Positions 9,483-17,039 of a stretch of 29,922 nucleotides of DNA are shown here, piece by piece (position 1 is the stretch's first letter; every line of letters begins with the position of its first letter). The translations under genes were made by a program, and so were the position numbers. Under the pieces are notes generated by a model that did not search any database, was not told the origin of the DNA, and saw nothing but the letters and a program-made list of their open reading frames with translations. This DNA is from an uncultured Anaerolineales bacterium (lineage in GTDB: Bacteria > Chloroflexota > Anaerolineae > Anaerolineales > Villigracilaceae), in NCBI GenBank assembly GCA_937928015.1, contig CALFXA010000008.1:1-29922 (forward strand), written 5' to 3'.

Positions 9483-10310
9483 ATGAAAATCCAGGAAAAA
9501 TTTGATCTCACGGGCCGTGTGGCCGTGGTGACGGGCGGCGTGGGCTTGCTCGGCGCCGAGTTTTGCAAGACGCTGGCAGAGGCGGGCGCGGCTGTGGCCG
9601 TGGTGGACCTGAACGGGGCAGCTGCCAAGAAAGTGGCGGCGGGCCTCGTCGCGGATGGCTATCGCGCTATTGCAGCGCCGACCGATATCACCAAGCCCGA
9701 GTCGGTCAACGCGATGGTGGAGATGGTCGTCAGGGAATTCGGGCGGCTGGACATCCTCGTCAACAGCGCGGCCCTCGACCCGAAGTTTGATCCCGATGCG
9801 GCGGCCAAAGGCATCGCCCCGGGCGCCTTCGAGGATTATCCGCTCGAACAGTGGAACGCGGCCCTGAACGTCAACCTGACGGGCATGTTCCTGGTGACGC
9901 AGGCTTGCGTCAAGCAGATGAACGCGCAAGGACAGAAGGGCAGCATCATCAACATCTGCTCGACCTATGGCCTGAACGGCCCCGACCAGCGTATTTACAT
10001 CAAGGATGGCAAGCGTGTGGCTTTCAAGCCCGTCTATTACACCGTCACCAAGGGCGGCGTGCTGGGCTTCACCAAATATCTCGCGGCCTATTACGCCAGC
10101 ACGGAGATCCGCGTCAACGCCCTCACGCCGGGTGGCGTGTTCAACAACCACGAGGAATATTTCGTCAAGAACTATTCCGCCAAGACCATCCTGGGCCGCA
10201 TGGCGCGCAAGGACGAGATGAACGGCGCGCTGCTGTTCCTGGCCTCGGATGCGTCCTCGTACATGACGGGCAACAACGTCGTGGTCGATGGCGGGTGGAC
10301 GGCGTGGTAA
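9483..10310 (+). CDS. Short-chain dehydrogenase/reductase, PtmA-like
   Basis: 275 residues. The NAD(P)-binding loop is TGGVGLLG at 17-24, a variant of T-G-x-x-x-G-x-G that I associate with PtmA-type flagellin-modification SDRs. Catalytic residues are Ser160, Tyr186 and Lys190 (Y-T-V-T-K). The Ser-to-Tyr distance is 26 residues rather than the usual 13 or so because of a loop containing G-L-N-G-P-D-Q-R, also seen in PtmA-type proteins. N-V-V-V-D-G-G-W near the end is the normal SDR C-terminal motif. AGGAG precedes the ATG. With the Gfo/Idh enzyme it matches the PtmF/PtmA pair thought to act on an early hexose intermediate for legionaminic acid; here that role is inferred. Confidence 0.85.
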   Translation: MKIQEKFDLTGRVAVVTGGVGLLGAEFCKTLAEAGAAVAVVDLNGAAAKKVAAGLVADGYRAIAAPTDITKPESVNAMVEMVVREFGRLDILVNSAALDPKFDPDAAAKGIAPGAFEDYPLEQWNAALNVNLTGMFLVTQACVKQMNAQGQKGSIINICSTYGLNGPDQRIYIKDGKRVAFKPVYYTVTKGGVLGFTKYLAAYYASTEIRVNALTPGGVFNNHEEYFVKNYSAKTILGRMARKDEMNGALLFLASDASSYMTGNNVVVDGGWTAW

Positions 10311-10351
10311 TTGGTAATTACCGTCTGGACTCTATCGGAGAAAATCTATAA

Positions 10352-10663
10352 ATGATCCTAGAAAAAGAGATAATTGGTAAAACTCTTTCTCTCATCCTCG
10401 TTTCTGAAGAAGATGAAACCATTGTGGTAACAGGTACGATTCAACGCAACGGTAAGGGGTTGGTGTTTCAAAATACCAACGAGGGTGTTGTAATTTCAAT
10501 GTCTGATGATGTGCTTCAGCGTATCAAAGTGGTTACAGGGGAGATCCGACCTATTTTGAATGATGCTGATTTTGCACTCACTCTTTCCGTTGGCAATTTG
10601 CCCGATGGTATCTCGATTGAAGGCATGATTCCAACTGGATTGAAATGGCCAAAAGATGAGTAA
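10352..10663 (+). CDS. 103-residue orphan protein
   Basis: A small soluble protein, ATG at 10352 with GGAG eleven bases upstream. I do not recognise the family. The sequence is rich in beta-prone segments (T-L-S-L-I-L-V, I-V-V-T-G-T-I, G-L-V-F-Q), with no Cys, no membrane segment and no signal peptide. The gene is clearly more AT-rich than its neighbours, which suggests later arrival. It sits between the PtmA-like SDR gene and the CMP-nonulosonate synthetase gene, in the same direction and with gaps of about 40 bases on each side, so it is probably in the same operon. Confidence 0.65.
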   Translation: MILEKEIIGKTLSLILVSEEDETIVVTGTIQRNGKGLVFQNTNEGVVISMSDDVLQRIKVVTGEIRPILNDADFALTLSVGNLPDGISIEGMIPTGLKWPKDE

Positions 10664-10699
10664 CTACTTTCTTTCGCTGATGACTGATTATTAAAAACG

Positions 10700-11917
10700 A
10701 TGACTGAAGTTCTCGCTCTCATCCCCGCGCGCGGCGGCTCGAAAGGCATCCCGCGCAAGAATATCCGCAGCTTTGCTGGCTGGCCGCTGATCGCGTGGAG
10801 TATCGCCGCGGCCCAGCAATCGAAGTATGTCACGCGCATCATCGTCAGCACCGACGACGAGGAGATCGCAGCGGTGGCGCGCGAGCATGGCGCGGAGACG
10901 CCTTTCCTACGTCCCGCCGAGTTCGCGCAGGACAAGTCCACCGATCTGCCCGTCTTCGAACATGCGCTGAACTGGCTGGCCGAACACGAAGGCTATCATC
11001 CCGAGGTTGTCGTGCAACTGCGGCCCACGTCGCCTGTGCGCCCGTGCGGGCTGATCGATGATGCCATCCAGATTCTGCTCGACCATCCCGACGCGGACTG
11101 TGTGCGCGGCGTGGTGCCTTCGGGACAGAATCCGCATAAGATGTGGCGCTTCGACGACCCCAAGCAGCCGATGAATCCGCTGCTCACGGTCGAGGGTATC
11201 GCCGAGCCGTACAACGCGCCGCGTCAGATCCTGCCGCCGACCTACTGGCAGACGGGTCACATCGACGCCATCCGCGTCTCGACGATTTTGAATCGCCACA
11301 CGTTGACGGGTGACATCATCTATCCGCTGGTGATCGACTCGAAGTACACGGTCGACATCGACACGCTACCCGACTGGGTCAAGTACGAAGCGTTGGTCTA
11401 CAGTGGCCTCGAAATGGTCAGCCCTGGAAAAGCCCGCCGCCCGATGCCTGATTCCGTTAAAATGGTGGTCACCGACTTCGACGGCGTCATCACCGACGGG
11501 CGCGTCTGGGTGAACGGAGACGGCGTCGAAACGGTGGCCGCTTCACGGTCCGATTCGATGCGTATCCGTCAGATGCGTGCCGCGGGCATCGAGGTCATGA
11601 TCCTGTCCTCGGAAGTCGACAACGTGGTCAGCGCGCGCGCCAGAAAGATGGGCATCCAGGCCATCCACGGCATGGGGCTCGACGGCAAGGGCGAAGTGCT
11701 CAAGAATATCCTGGCCGAGAAGAATTTGAACGCGGCGGAGGTGGTCTACCTCGGCAACGACTTCAACGACCTGCCCTGCTTCGACGTGGCAGGCTGGGCT
11801 GTGGCCGTCGCGGATGCGTATCCCGAAGTGCTGCGCGCCGCGGATTATGTGCTGAAAACGAACGGCGGCTTTGGGGCGTTGCGAGAGTTGTGCGATCTGA
11901 TTTTGAAAAATAAATAA
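10700..11917 (+). CDS. neuA: CMP-nonulosonate synthetase fused to a KdsC/CMAS-type HAD phosphatase
   Basis: 405 residues. Residues 1 to about 230 are a cytidylyltransferase: the signature L-I-P-A-R-G-G-S-K-G-I-P-R-K-N (7-21) binds CTP, and Q-L-R-P-T-S-P-V-R (106-114) is the usual second motif. Residues about 253-405 are a HAD phosphatase: DFDGVITDG (259-267) with Asp259 and Asp261, Ser303/Ser304, Lys330, and GNDFND (352-357) with Asp354 and Asp357. All four HAD motifs look intact. The layout equals that of animal CMAS, whose C-terminal domain is HAD-like. An active phosphatase suggests a nonulosonate-9-phosphate intermediate that is dephosphorylated and then activated with CMP. Which nonulosonic acid is unknown. 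The start has no strong ribosome site. Confidence 0.88.
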   Translation: MTEVLALIPARGGSKGIPRKNIRSFAGWPLIAWSIAAAQQSKYVTRIIVSTDDEEIAAVAREHGAETPFLRPAEFAQDKSTDLPVFEHALNWLAEHEGYHPEVVVQLRPTSPVRPCGLIDDAIQILLDHPDADCVRGVVPSGQNPHKMWRFDDPKQPMNPLLTVEGIAEPYNAPRQILPPTYWQTGHIDAIRVSTILNRHTLTGDIIYPLVIDSKYTVDIDTLPDWVKYEALVYSGLEMVSPGKARRPMPDSVKMVVTDFDGVITDGRVWVNGDGVETVAASRSDSMRIRQMRAAGIEVMILSSEVDNVVSARARKMGIQAIHGMGLDGKGEVLKNILAEKNLNAAEVVYLGNDFNDLPCFDVAGWAVAVADAYPEVLRAADYVLKTNGGFGALRELCDLILKNK

Positions 11918-11986
11918 TGTCGTTGCGAGCGGAGCGAAGCAACCTCCCTAAAATATGAGATTGTTTCCCGCAGACTCGCAATGGCA
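11918..11986. repeat. Degenerate inverted repeat between neuA fusion and neuB
   Basis: Imperfect arms TGTCGTTGCGAG (11918-11929) and CTCGCAATGGCA (11975-11986), with an inner pair GAAGCAACCTC (11936-11946) and GAGATTGTTTC (11957-11967), each pair with two mismatches. This resembles the widespread bacterial repeat with GCGAG-type arms and a GAAGCAATCTC core (recalled). It fills most of the gap before the ribosome site AAGGAG at 11993-11998 of the next gene. Terminator activity cannot be excluded but there is no U-tract. Confidence 0.5.
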
Positions 11987-12003
11987 TAACCCAAGGAGAA
12001 AAC

Positions 12004-12888
12004 ATGGCACGCGAAATTAAACTCGGAAATCGAATGGTCGGCGACGGGCATCCTGCCTACGTGATCGCCGAGATCGGTATCAACCACAACGGCGACATGG
12101 ACATCGTCAAGGGCATGATCGACGCCGCCGTGCATGCAGGCGCTGATGCGGTCAAGTTCCAGAAGCGCACGCCCGAAGTCTGCACTCCGCCCGAACAGCA
12201 GAAGCAGATGCGTGAGACGCCCTGGGGCTACATCACCTATCTCGACTACCGCTACAAGGTCGAGTTCAACGAAGAGCAATACCGCGAGATCGACCGCTAC
12301 TCGCGCGAAAAAGGCATCGCCTGGATGGCGTCGGTCTGGGATGAACCATCGGTGGACTTCCTGGAGAAGTTCGACACGCCTGCCTACAAGGTCCCGTCCG
12401 CGTCGCTGACCGACCTGCCGCTGTTGAAGTACGTGCGCAAAACGGGCAAGCCGATGATCATCTCCACGGGCATGTCCACGATGGAGCAGATCCACAAGGC
12501 CGTCAACGTGATCGGCACCGAGAACCTGATCATCATGCACTGCACCAGCACCTATCCGTGCGAGCCCGAGGAACTCAACCTCAAGATGATCGAGACCCTG
12601 CGCCGCGAATTCCCGAACAACCCGATCGGATACTCGGGCCACGAGGTGGGACTCGTCCCCTCGGCGGTGGCCGTGGCCCTGGGCGCCTCGTCCGTGGAGC
12701 GCCACCTGACCCTCGACCGTGCCATGTGGGGTAGCGACCAGGCCGCGTCCGTGGAACCTGGCGGCTTCGAGAAGCTGATCAAGTACATCCGCGTGACCGA
12801 GTCCGCGTTGGGCGATGGCGTGAAGAAGGTTTACGAATCCGAGAAGGGTTCGATGAAGAAACTGCGCCGCGTCGTTTCGGACGATTAA
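12004..12888 (+). CDS. neuB: NeuB-type nonulosonate synthase without the SAF domain
   Basis: 294 residues with a good ribosome site (AAGGAG, five-base spacing). This TIM-barrel family condenses phosphoenolpyruvate with a six-carbon sugar to make a nine-carbon 3-deoxy-2-ulosonic acid. Typical motifs are I-A-E-I-G-I-N-H-N-G-D (21-31), D-A-V-K-F-Q (48-53), S-T-G-M-S (154-158), H-C-T-S-x-Y-P (179-185) and G-Y-S-G-H-E (209-214). His213 and His234 correspond to the metal ligands. The protein stops at K-K-L-R-R-V-V-S-D-D, right where the usual linker to the C-terminal antifreeze-like SAF domain begins; standard NeuB is about 345 residues. No SAF-coding frame follows. Substrate specificity may therefore differ from standard NeuB. 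Confidence 0.9.
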   Translation: MAREIKLGNRMVGDGHPAYVIAEIGINHNGDMDIVKGMIDAAVHAGADAVKFQKRTPEVCTPPEQQKQMRETPWGYITYLDYRYKVEFNEEQYREIDRYSREKGIAWMASVWDEPSVDFLEKFDTPAYKVPSASLTDLPLLKYVRKTGKPMIISTGMSTMEQIHKAVNVIGTENLIIMHCTSTYPCEPEELNLKMIETLRREFPNNPIGYSGHEVGLVPSAVAVALGASSVERHLTLDRAMWGSDQAASVEPGGFEKLIKYIRVTESALGDGVKKVYESEKGSMKKLRRVVSDD

Positions 12889-12894
12889 TTTGTT

Positions 12895-12922
12895 GTAGGG
12901 GCGACCGGCCGGTCGCCCCTAC
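12895..12922. repeat. 28-bp perfect palindrome; repeat family A copy 2
   Basis: Outer arms GTAGGGGCGA / TCGCCCCTAC are identical to those at 4323-4350, but the eight-base core is CCGGCCGG instead of GCGGCCGC, so the symmetry is kept by paired changes. Length is again exactly 28 bp. It starts six bases after the neuB stop and ends nine bases before the next ATG, filling the gap. The U-richness after it (GGATATTTT) is weak, so termination would be partial at best. Confidence 0.75.
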
Positions 12923-12931
12923 GGATATTTT

Positions 12932-13786
12932 ATGACCCTGACCCAAAAGCTCCGCCGCACGCTCCGCCCTGTGGGGAAGACTGCCCAGGCCATCTGGCGC
13001 TGGAAGCGGCTCTCGTTTCATGAGGCGCCGCCCGTCTTTGGCAACTCCAAGCCGAAGAGCGGGTCGCATTTGTTGTTGCAGATCCTGAACGGTTTCACGG
13101 AGATCATGCCGTATCGCTACGTGGACGCCGACCCGATCCGCACGATCAACAAGGATGGCGGACGACGGACCGCAGACCGTGTCGCGGCGGACCTGCAGCG
13201 TGTGCCGCAGGGTGTGATCGGCTGGGGCTACGTCGAGGCTTCACCTGAGAACGTGGCGGTGCTATGCCAGCCGAACCGCGTGAACTATTTCATCTACCGC
13301 GATCCGCGCGACATGCTGGTGTCACAGGTCTTCTTTGCGACCGACATGCACGAAGAACATGGGATGCACGAGTATTACAAATCCTTGCCCGACTTTGGCG
13401 CGCGGCTCAACGTGGCTATCACAGGTATCGAACGCGACGGGCTGAAGATGGTCAGCGTGAAGCAACGTTACGAAGGCGTGTTCCAGTGGCTGGATCAAAA
13501 GCACGTCATGTGCCTGCGCTTCGAGGACCTCATCAACCACCGCGACGACACGTTGAATGCCATGCTCGACGAAGTCGAAAAGACGGGTTACCGCATCCCC
13601 ACGCTGCGCGAGAAATCCCTGGCTGTGCTGGTTGAAGCCATCCAACCGAAGAAGAGTCACACCTTCCGCTCGGGCAAGACGGGCGGCTGGAAACAGCACT
13701 TCACCGACGAACACAAACGATTATTCAAAGAAGTGGCAGGGGATCTGTTGGTTAGACTCGGCTACGAACAAAATAATGATTGGTAG
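12932..13786 (+). CDS. PAPS-dependent sulfotransferase 2
   Basis: 284 residues, PF00685 type. The 5'-phosphosulfate loop is PKSGSH at 41-46. The 3'-phosphate site is YRDPRD (122-127) with Arg123 and Ser131. The C-terminal PAPS-binding loop FRSGKTGGW (245-253) is followed by K-x-H-F-T-D-E-H-K, matching the R-K-G-x-x-G-D-W-K motif of classical cytosolic sulfotransferases. It is a clear paralogue of the protein encoded at 16129: both share the Y-Y-x-S-L-P-D-F-x-A-R-L segment and nearly the same final 40 residues. No ribosome site is visible, and the start lies just after a palindrome. Acceptor unknown, presumably a glycan or its precursor made by this locus. Confidence 0.88.
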   Translation: MTLTQKLRRTLRPVGKTAQAIWRWKRLSFHEAPPVFGNSKPKSGSHLLLQILNGFTEIMPYRYVDADPIRTINKDGGRRTADRVAADLQRVPQGVIGWGYVEASPENVAVLCQPNRVNYFIYRDPRDMLVSQVFFATDMHEEHGMHEYYKSLPDFGARLNVAITGIERDGLKMVSVKQRYEGVFQWLDQKHVMCLRFEDLINHRDDTLNAMLDEVEKTGYRIPTLREKSLAVLVEAIQPKKSHTFRSGKTGGWKQHFTDEHKRLFKEVAGDLLVRLGYEQNNDW

Positions 13787-13813
13787 GAGCGGGGTGACCT
13801 GCCCTGATTCACG

Positions 13814-15436
13814 ATGAAAGAATTTTTCACCCAACGCATCCAGCGCGGACTCGTGCGCCGCTTCAACAATCTCAAGGTGGCGGCGGTGGCGAGGAGCGTC
13901 GTCCGCAAATCGCCGCCCGCTTCGGGACAGCCCGTGGTGTTCTTCAAGGCTTCCACGGGCATCGATGACCTGTCGTGGAACAGCGGCTTTCATCTGCTGG
14001 CTTCGTGGGCGCTGCGCCTCAAGGGCATCCCTGTGGCGTATTTTGCCTGTCACGCGGGCATGAGTCATTGCGTGCTGGGCACGAACCGCGACAATCCGCA
14101 CAAGGCGCCGCCGTGCGCGTCGTGTGTGATGCAATCGAAGTCGTTGTATGCGGGAGTGGAAAAGTTGGAAGGTTTGAAGGTCGGAAGGTCGGGCGTGAGA
14201 TGGTTTGACTTTCAGCGCGACCCTGAATTGGCATCGCAGATTGCGGAGCTTTCTGTTCCTGAACTTTCTGCGTTCCATTTTCAAGAAATTCCCCTCGGTC
14301 CGCTGTGCCTGCCCGGTTTGCGCTGGATTTTGCGCATCCATCACTTGAGCGATGACGAGAATACGCGCTATTTACTGCGCGAATATATCTCGTCGGCGTG
14401 GAACGTGGCGCGCCAGTTCTCGAAATTCCTGGATGAGACCAATCCGCGCATGGTGATTGTCTTCAACGGACAGTTCTTCCCCGAAGCGACAGCGCGTTAT
14501 CTGGCCCAGCAACGCGGACTGCGGGTGGTCACGCACGAAGTGGGACTTCAACCCGCGACGGCTTTCTTCACCGATGGCGAGGCTACGGCTTACCCAATCC
14601 ACATCCCCGCTGACTTTGAGTTGAGCGACGCGCAAAATGCGAAGCTGGACGCCTATCTTGCCAAACGTTTTCAGGGCGACTTCACGATGGCGGGTGTCAA
14701 GTTCTGGGCAGACATGCAGGGACTCGACGAAGCCTTCCTGCAAAAGGCGGCAGGTTTCAAACAGATCGTGCCGATCTTTACCAACGTCATCTTCGACACC
14801 AGCCAGCCGCACGCCAATACGGTCTTCGAGGACATGTTCGACTGGCTCGACCTGACGTTAGAGATCATCCGCGCGCACCGCGACACGTTGTTCGTGATCC
14901 GCGCCCACCCCGATGAGCTGCGCGTGCGCAAGGCCAGCCGCGAAACGGTGGCAGGCTGGGCCGAGAGTCGCGCCATCGAAACGGAACCAAACGTCGTCTT
15001 CGTCAGCCCGCAGGAGACGCTCAGCTCGTACGAGTTGATCCAGCGTTCGAAGTTCGTCATGATCTACAATTCCACCATCGGCCTGGAGGCTTCGATCCTG
15101 GGCGCATCCGTGTTGTGTGCAGGCAAGGCGCGCTTCACGCAGTATCCGACCGTGTTCTTCCCGCAGACGGTGGAAGAGATAAAGAGCAAGGCGGAAGAAT
15201 TTTTAGCGGCTGAGAAGATCGAGGTCCCCGCTGAGTTCAAACGCAACGCGCGCCGCTTCTTGTATTATCAGCTTTACCGCACCTCGCTGCCCTTCGGTGA
15301 TTTCCTCGAACCGTCGGTGCGCACGACGCAGACACGCCTGAAGACCTTCAGCCTCGACAAGTTGATGCAGTCCGATGCGGTGCAAGTGATTTTGGATGGG
15401 GTGCTCCACAACGGGGACTTTCTGCTCAAGGAATGA
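13814..15436 (+). CDS. KpsS/KpsC-like capsule polysaccharide protein (GT-B type)
   Basis: 540 residues, soluble. The C-terminal half has the nucleotide-sugar-binding pattern of the capsule polysaccharide/PF05159 group: V-I-R-A-H-P-D-E, then N-V-V-F-V-S-P with an E-T-L-S-S-Y-E-L-I segment, then Y-N-S-T-I-G-L-E-A. The N-terminal part has Cys86, Cys101 and Cys104 (C-A-S-C), suggesting a small metal site. The family includes Kdo transferases that build the glycolipid linker of capsules (KpsS, KpsC), so a role in adding an acidic sugar or starting a chain is plausible but unproven. Codons 115-127 come from a short-period GGAAGGT-like repeat that may be inserted DNA. A clear terminator follows. Confidence 0.7.
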   Translation: MKEFFTQRIQRGLVRRFNNLKVAAVARSVVRKSPPASGQPVVFFKASTGIDDLSWNSGFHLLASWALRLKGIPVAYFACHAGMSHCVLGTNRDNPHKAPPCASCVMQSKSLYAGVEKLEGLKVGRSGVRWFDFQRDPELASQIAELSVPELSAFHFQEIPLGPLCLPGLRWILRIHHLSDDENTRYLLREYISSAWNVARQFSKFLDETNPRMVIVFNGQFFPEATARYLAQQRGLRVVTHEVGLQPATAFFTDGEATAYPIHIPADFELSDAQNAKLDAYLAKRFQGDFTMAGVKFWADMQGLDEAFLQKAAGFKQIVPIFTNVIFDTSQPHANTVFEDMFDWLDLTLEIIRAHRDTLFVIRAHPDELRVRKASRETVAGWAESRAIETEPNVVFVSPQETLSSYELIQRSKFVMIYNSTIGLEASILGASVLCAGKARFTQYPTVFFPQTVEEIKSKAEEFLAAEKIEVPAEFKRNARRFLYYQLYRTSLPFGDFLEPSVRTTQTRLKTFSLDKLMQSDAVQVILDGVLHNGDFLLKE

Positions 15437-15442
15437 AAAAAG

Positions 15443-15469
15443 AACCGCCGCGATGAGCGGCGGTTTTGA
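15443..15469. terminator. Bidirectional intrinsic terminator
   Basis: Perfect 9-bp stem AACCGCCGC (15443-15451) and GCGGCGGTT (15457-15465) with loop GATGA, followed by TTTGATTATT and preceded by an A-rich run (AAAAAAG). It serves the KpsS-like gene on the plus strand and the acyltransferase gene, which ends at 15470, on the minus strand. Confidence 0.85.
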
Positions 15470-16063
15470 TTATTCTTGTAGCGTGATCTCTTTCCTCGGC
15501 TTGACCCCTGTCTTGCCTGCGAAGTAACCCTTGATGGCTTTCAGGTCGGCCTCGGCATCCTCACCGGGCTGGAAGATCTGCCCCACGTTGACCTTCTTGC
15601 GGATGCCGTCCACGGCGGCGAAGACGATGGGAATGCCCGCGCTCCTGGCGATGTGATAGAAACCCATCTTCCACTCGCGGACGTGTTTGCGCGTGCCCTC
15701 GGGGGCAATGACCAGGATGAACTGTTGTGAGCGCTGGCAGGCGTCCACCATCTGTTCCACCAGCCCCGTCGATTGGGAGCGGTCCACGGGGACGCCGCCG
15801 CACCAGTAGAAGAACCAGCCAAAGGGATTGTTGAACAGCTCCGCCTTGCCCATGAAGCGCACGTTGGCACGCAGGGTAAAGATCACGGCCAGGAACAGCA
15901 GGAAGTCCCAATTGGAGGTGTGGGGCGCGCCGATCACTACGAACTTGTCCAGGTCGGGGAAGCGGCCGTCCACCTTCCAGCCGACCAGGCGCAGGCTCAG
16001 ACGCGCCAGCAGGTGCAGGATGTCGCTCAGGAGGGGGGTATTGAAGATGGTGGTTTTCATCAT
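15470..16063 (-). CDS. PlsC-type 1-acylglycerol-3-phosphate O-acyltransferase
   Basis: 197 residues from the first of two consecutive Met codons (16063; the second is 16060). The catalytic H-x4-D motif is His48-T-S-N-W-Asp53 and the acyl-acceptor motif is PEGTR (121-125). The P-V-D-R-S motif near 102-106 is also typical of the family. Members move an acyl group from acyl-ACP or acyl-CoA to lysophosphatidic acid or a related lipid at the membrane face. The frame runs on upstream to 16219 but that part lies over the start of the divergent sulfotransferase gene and has no homology. TATGAT (complement of 16067-16072) lies six bases before the second Met, so that one may be used as a leaderless start. 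Its role in this locus, for example a glycolipid anchor, is speculative. Confidence 0.82.
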   Translation of the reverse strand: MMKTTIFNTPLLSDILHLLARLSLRLVGWKVDGRFPDLDKFVVIGAPHTSNWDFLLFLAVIFTLRANVRFMGKAELFNNPFGWFFYWCGGVPVDRSQSTGLVEQMVDACQRSQQFILVIAPEGTRKHVREWKMGFYHIARSAGIPIVFAAVDGIRKKVNVGQIFQPGEDAEADLKAIKGYFAGKTGVKPRKEITLQE

Positions 16064-16128
16064 CAAATCATAACCCCGCCCCGCCTCGAAAGTCGCTCGC
16101 GGGCGCGGTTCTGTGGTTAAATATCCCC

Positions 16129-16986
16129 ATGACCGTGAAATCGTCCCTTCGCTCCCTCGTCTACCAAACCGAAAAAATGTCTCAGCGTCTGCGCTTTGCG
16201 GCGCAACCCACGCCTGCAAACGGATGGCCTGCGCTCTTGAGCATTTCCTTCCCGAAGAGCGGCACGCATCTGCTCGACCAGATCCTACTCGGCTTGTCGC
16301 AGGTTGCGCCGTTCTCGAAGCGCGTGCATTCCTTCTACGCCGAATACGAAGGCGAGAGCGGGGTCAAGCGCGCGCCCGAGCAGGCCCTGCGCTGGCTGGA
16401 TTCCCTGCGGCCAGGCGACATCGCCTCGGCCCATCTCTTTGCCCGCCCCGAAGCCGCCGCCCGCGTCTGCTCGCCGCGCTTCGTGCCGTACTTCATCTTC
16501 CGTGACCCGCGCGACGTGGTGGTCTCGCACGTCTTCTACGTGACCGACATGGAGCAGCGCCATGTCCACCACGCGTATTATCAGTCGCTGCCCGATTTCG
16601 ACGCGCGGCTCAAGGTCAGCATTCTGGGGCGGCCCGATGCGGAGGTCGAGTTCCCCAACATCGCCGAGCGCTTCGCGCCCTACCTCGGCTGGATCGACCG
16701 CCCCGAGGTGCTGACCCTTCACTTCGAGGACTTGATCCACGACCGTGCCGCGACCCTGTCCCGCATCCTCGACCATCTGCTGGTCCGCGTCCCGCTTTCC
16801 TCGCCCCGTGAGTTGACTCTGTCCGCGATGGAGGAATCCATCAACCCGGGCAAATCTCCCACCTTCCGCTCGGGCAAGACGGGCGAGTGGAGGAAGTACT
16901 TCACCGACGAGCATAAGCGCATCTTCAAGGAGGTGGCTGGGGATCTGTTGGTGAAGTTGGGGTATGAGAAAGATGGGAATTGGTAA
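16129..16986 (+). CDS. PAPS-dependent sulfotransferase 3
   Basis: 285 residues, paralogue of the protein encoded at 12932. The 5'-phosphosulfate loop is PKSGTH at 42-47. The 3'-phosphate site is FRDPRD (124-129) with Arg125 and Ser133. The C-terminal loop F-R-S-G-K-T-G-E-W is followed by a tail almost identical to that of sulfotransferase 2. The central acceptor-binding part (about 60-120 and 155-215) differs strongly, as expected if the two enzymes sulfate different positions or sugars. It is transcribed divergently from the acyltransferase gene, with 65 bases between the starts and no visible ribosome site. The left inverted repeat of the four-helix-bundle cassette begins 24 bases after its stop. 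Confidence 0.88.
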   Translation: MTVKSSLRSLVYQTEKMSQRLRFAAQPTPANGWPALLSISFPKSGTHLLDQILLGLSQVAPFSKRVHSFYAEYEGESGVKRAPEQALRWLDSLRPGDIASAHLFARPEAAARVCSPRFVPYFIFRDPRDVVVSHVFYVTDMEQRHVHHAYYQSLPDFDARLKVSILGRPDAEVEFPNIAERFAPYLGWIDRPEVLTLHFEDLIHDRAATLSRILDHLLVRVPLSSPRELTLSAMEESINPGKSPTFRSGKTGEWRKYFTDEHKRIFKEVAGDLLVKLGYEKDGNW

Positions 16987-17009
16987 GGGCGGACATCGGG
17001 ATTCGGGAG

Positions 17010-17027
17010 TTGGAATTCGGGTATCGG
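17010..17027. repeat. Left inverted repeat of four-helix-bundle cassette
   Basis: TTGGAATTCGGGTATCGG matches the reverse complement of 17512-17529 at 17 of 18 positions. Just upstream, the same short period continues (CATCGGGATTCGGGAG). The pair encloses the gene at 17040-17498 and could fold its transcript into a closed stem. Confidence 0.7.
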
Positions 17028-17039
17028 TTGGAGGTCGAG

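Noticed and set aside
12889..13000. A frameshifted SAF domain after neuB
   Set aside because: The 43 bases to the next gene are taken up by a palindrome, and no frame there or in the next gene's start shows the K-R-P-G type SAF motifs.
16064..16219. Longer N-terminus for the acyltransferase
   Set aside because: The extension is not hydrophobic or conserved in style, overlaps the divergent sulfotransferase start, and the two Met codons at 16063/16060 begin the recognisable protein.
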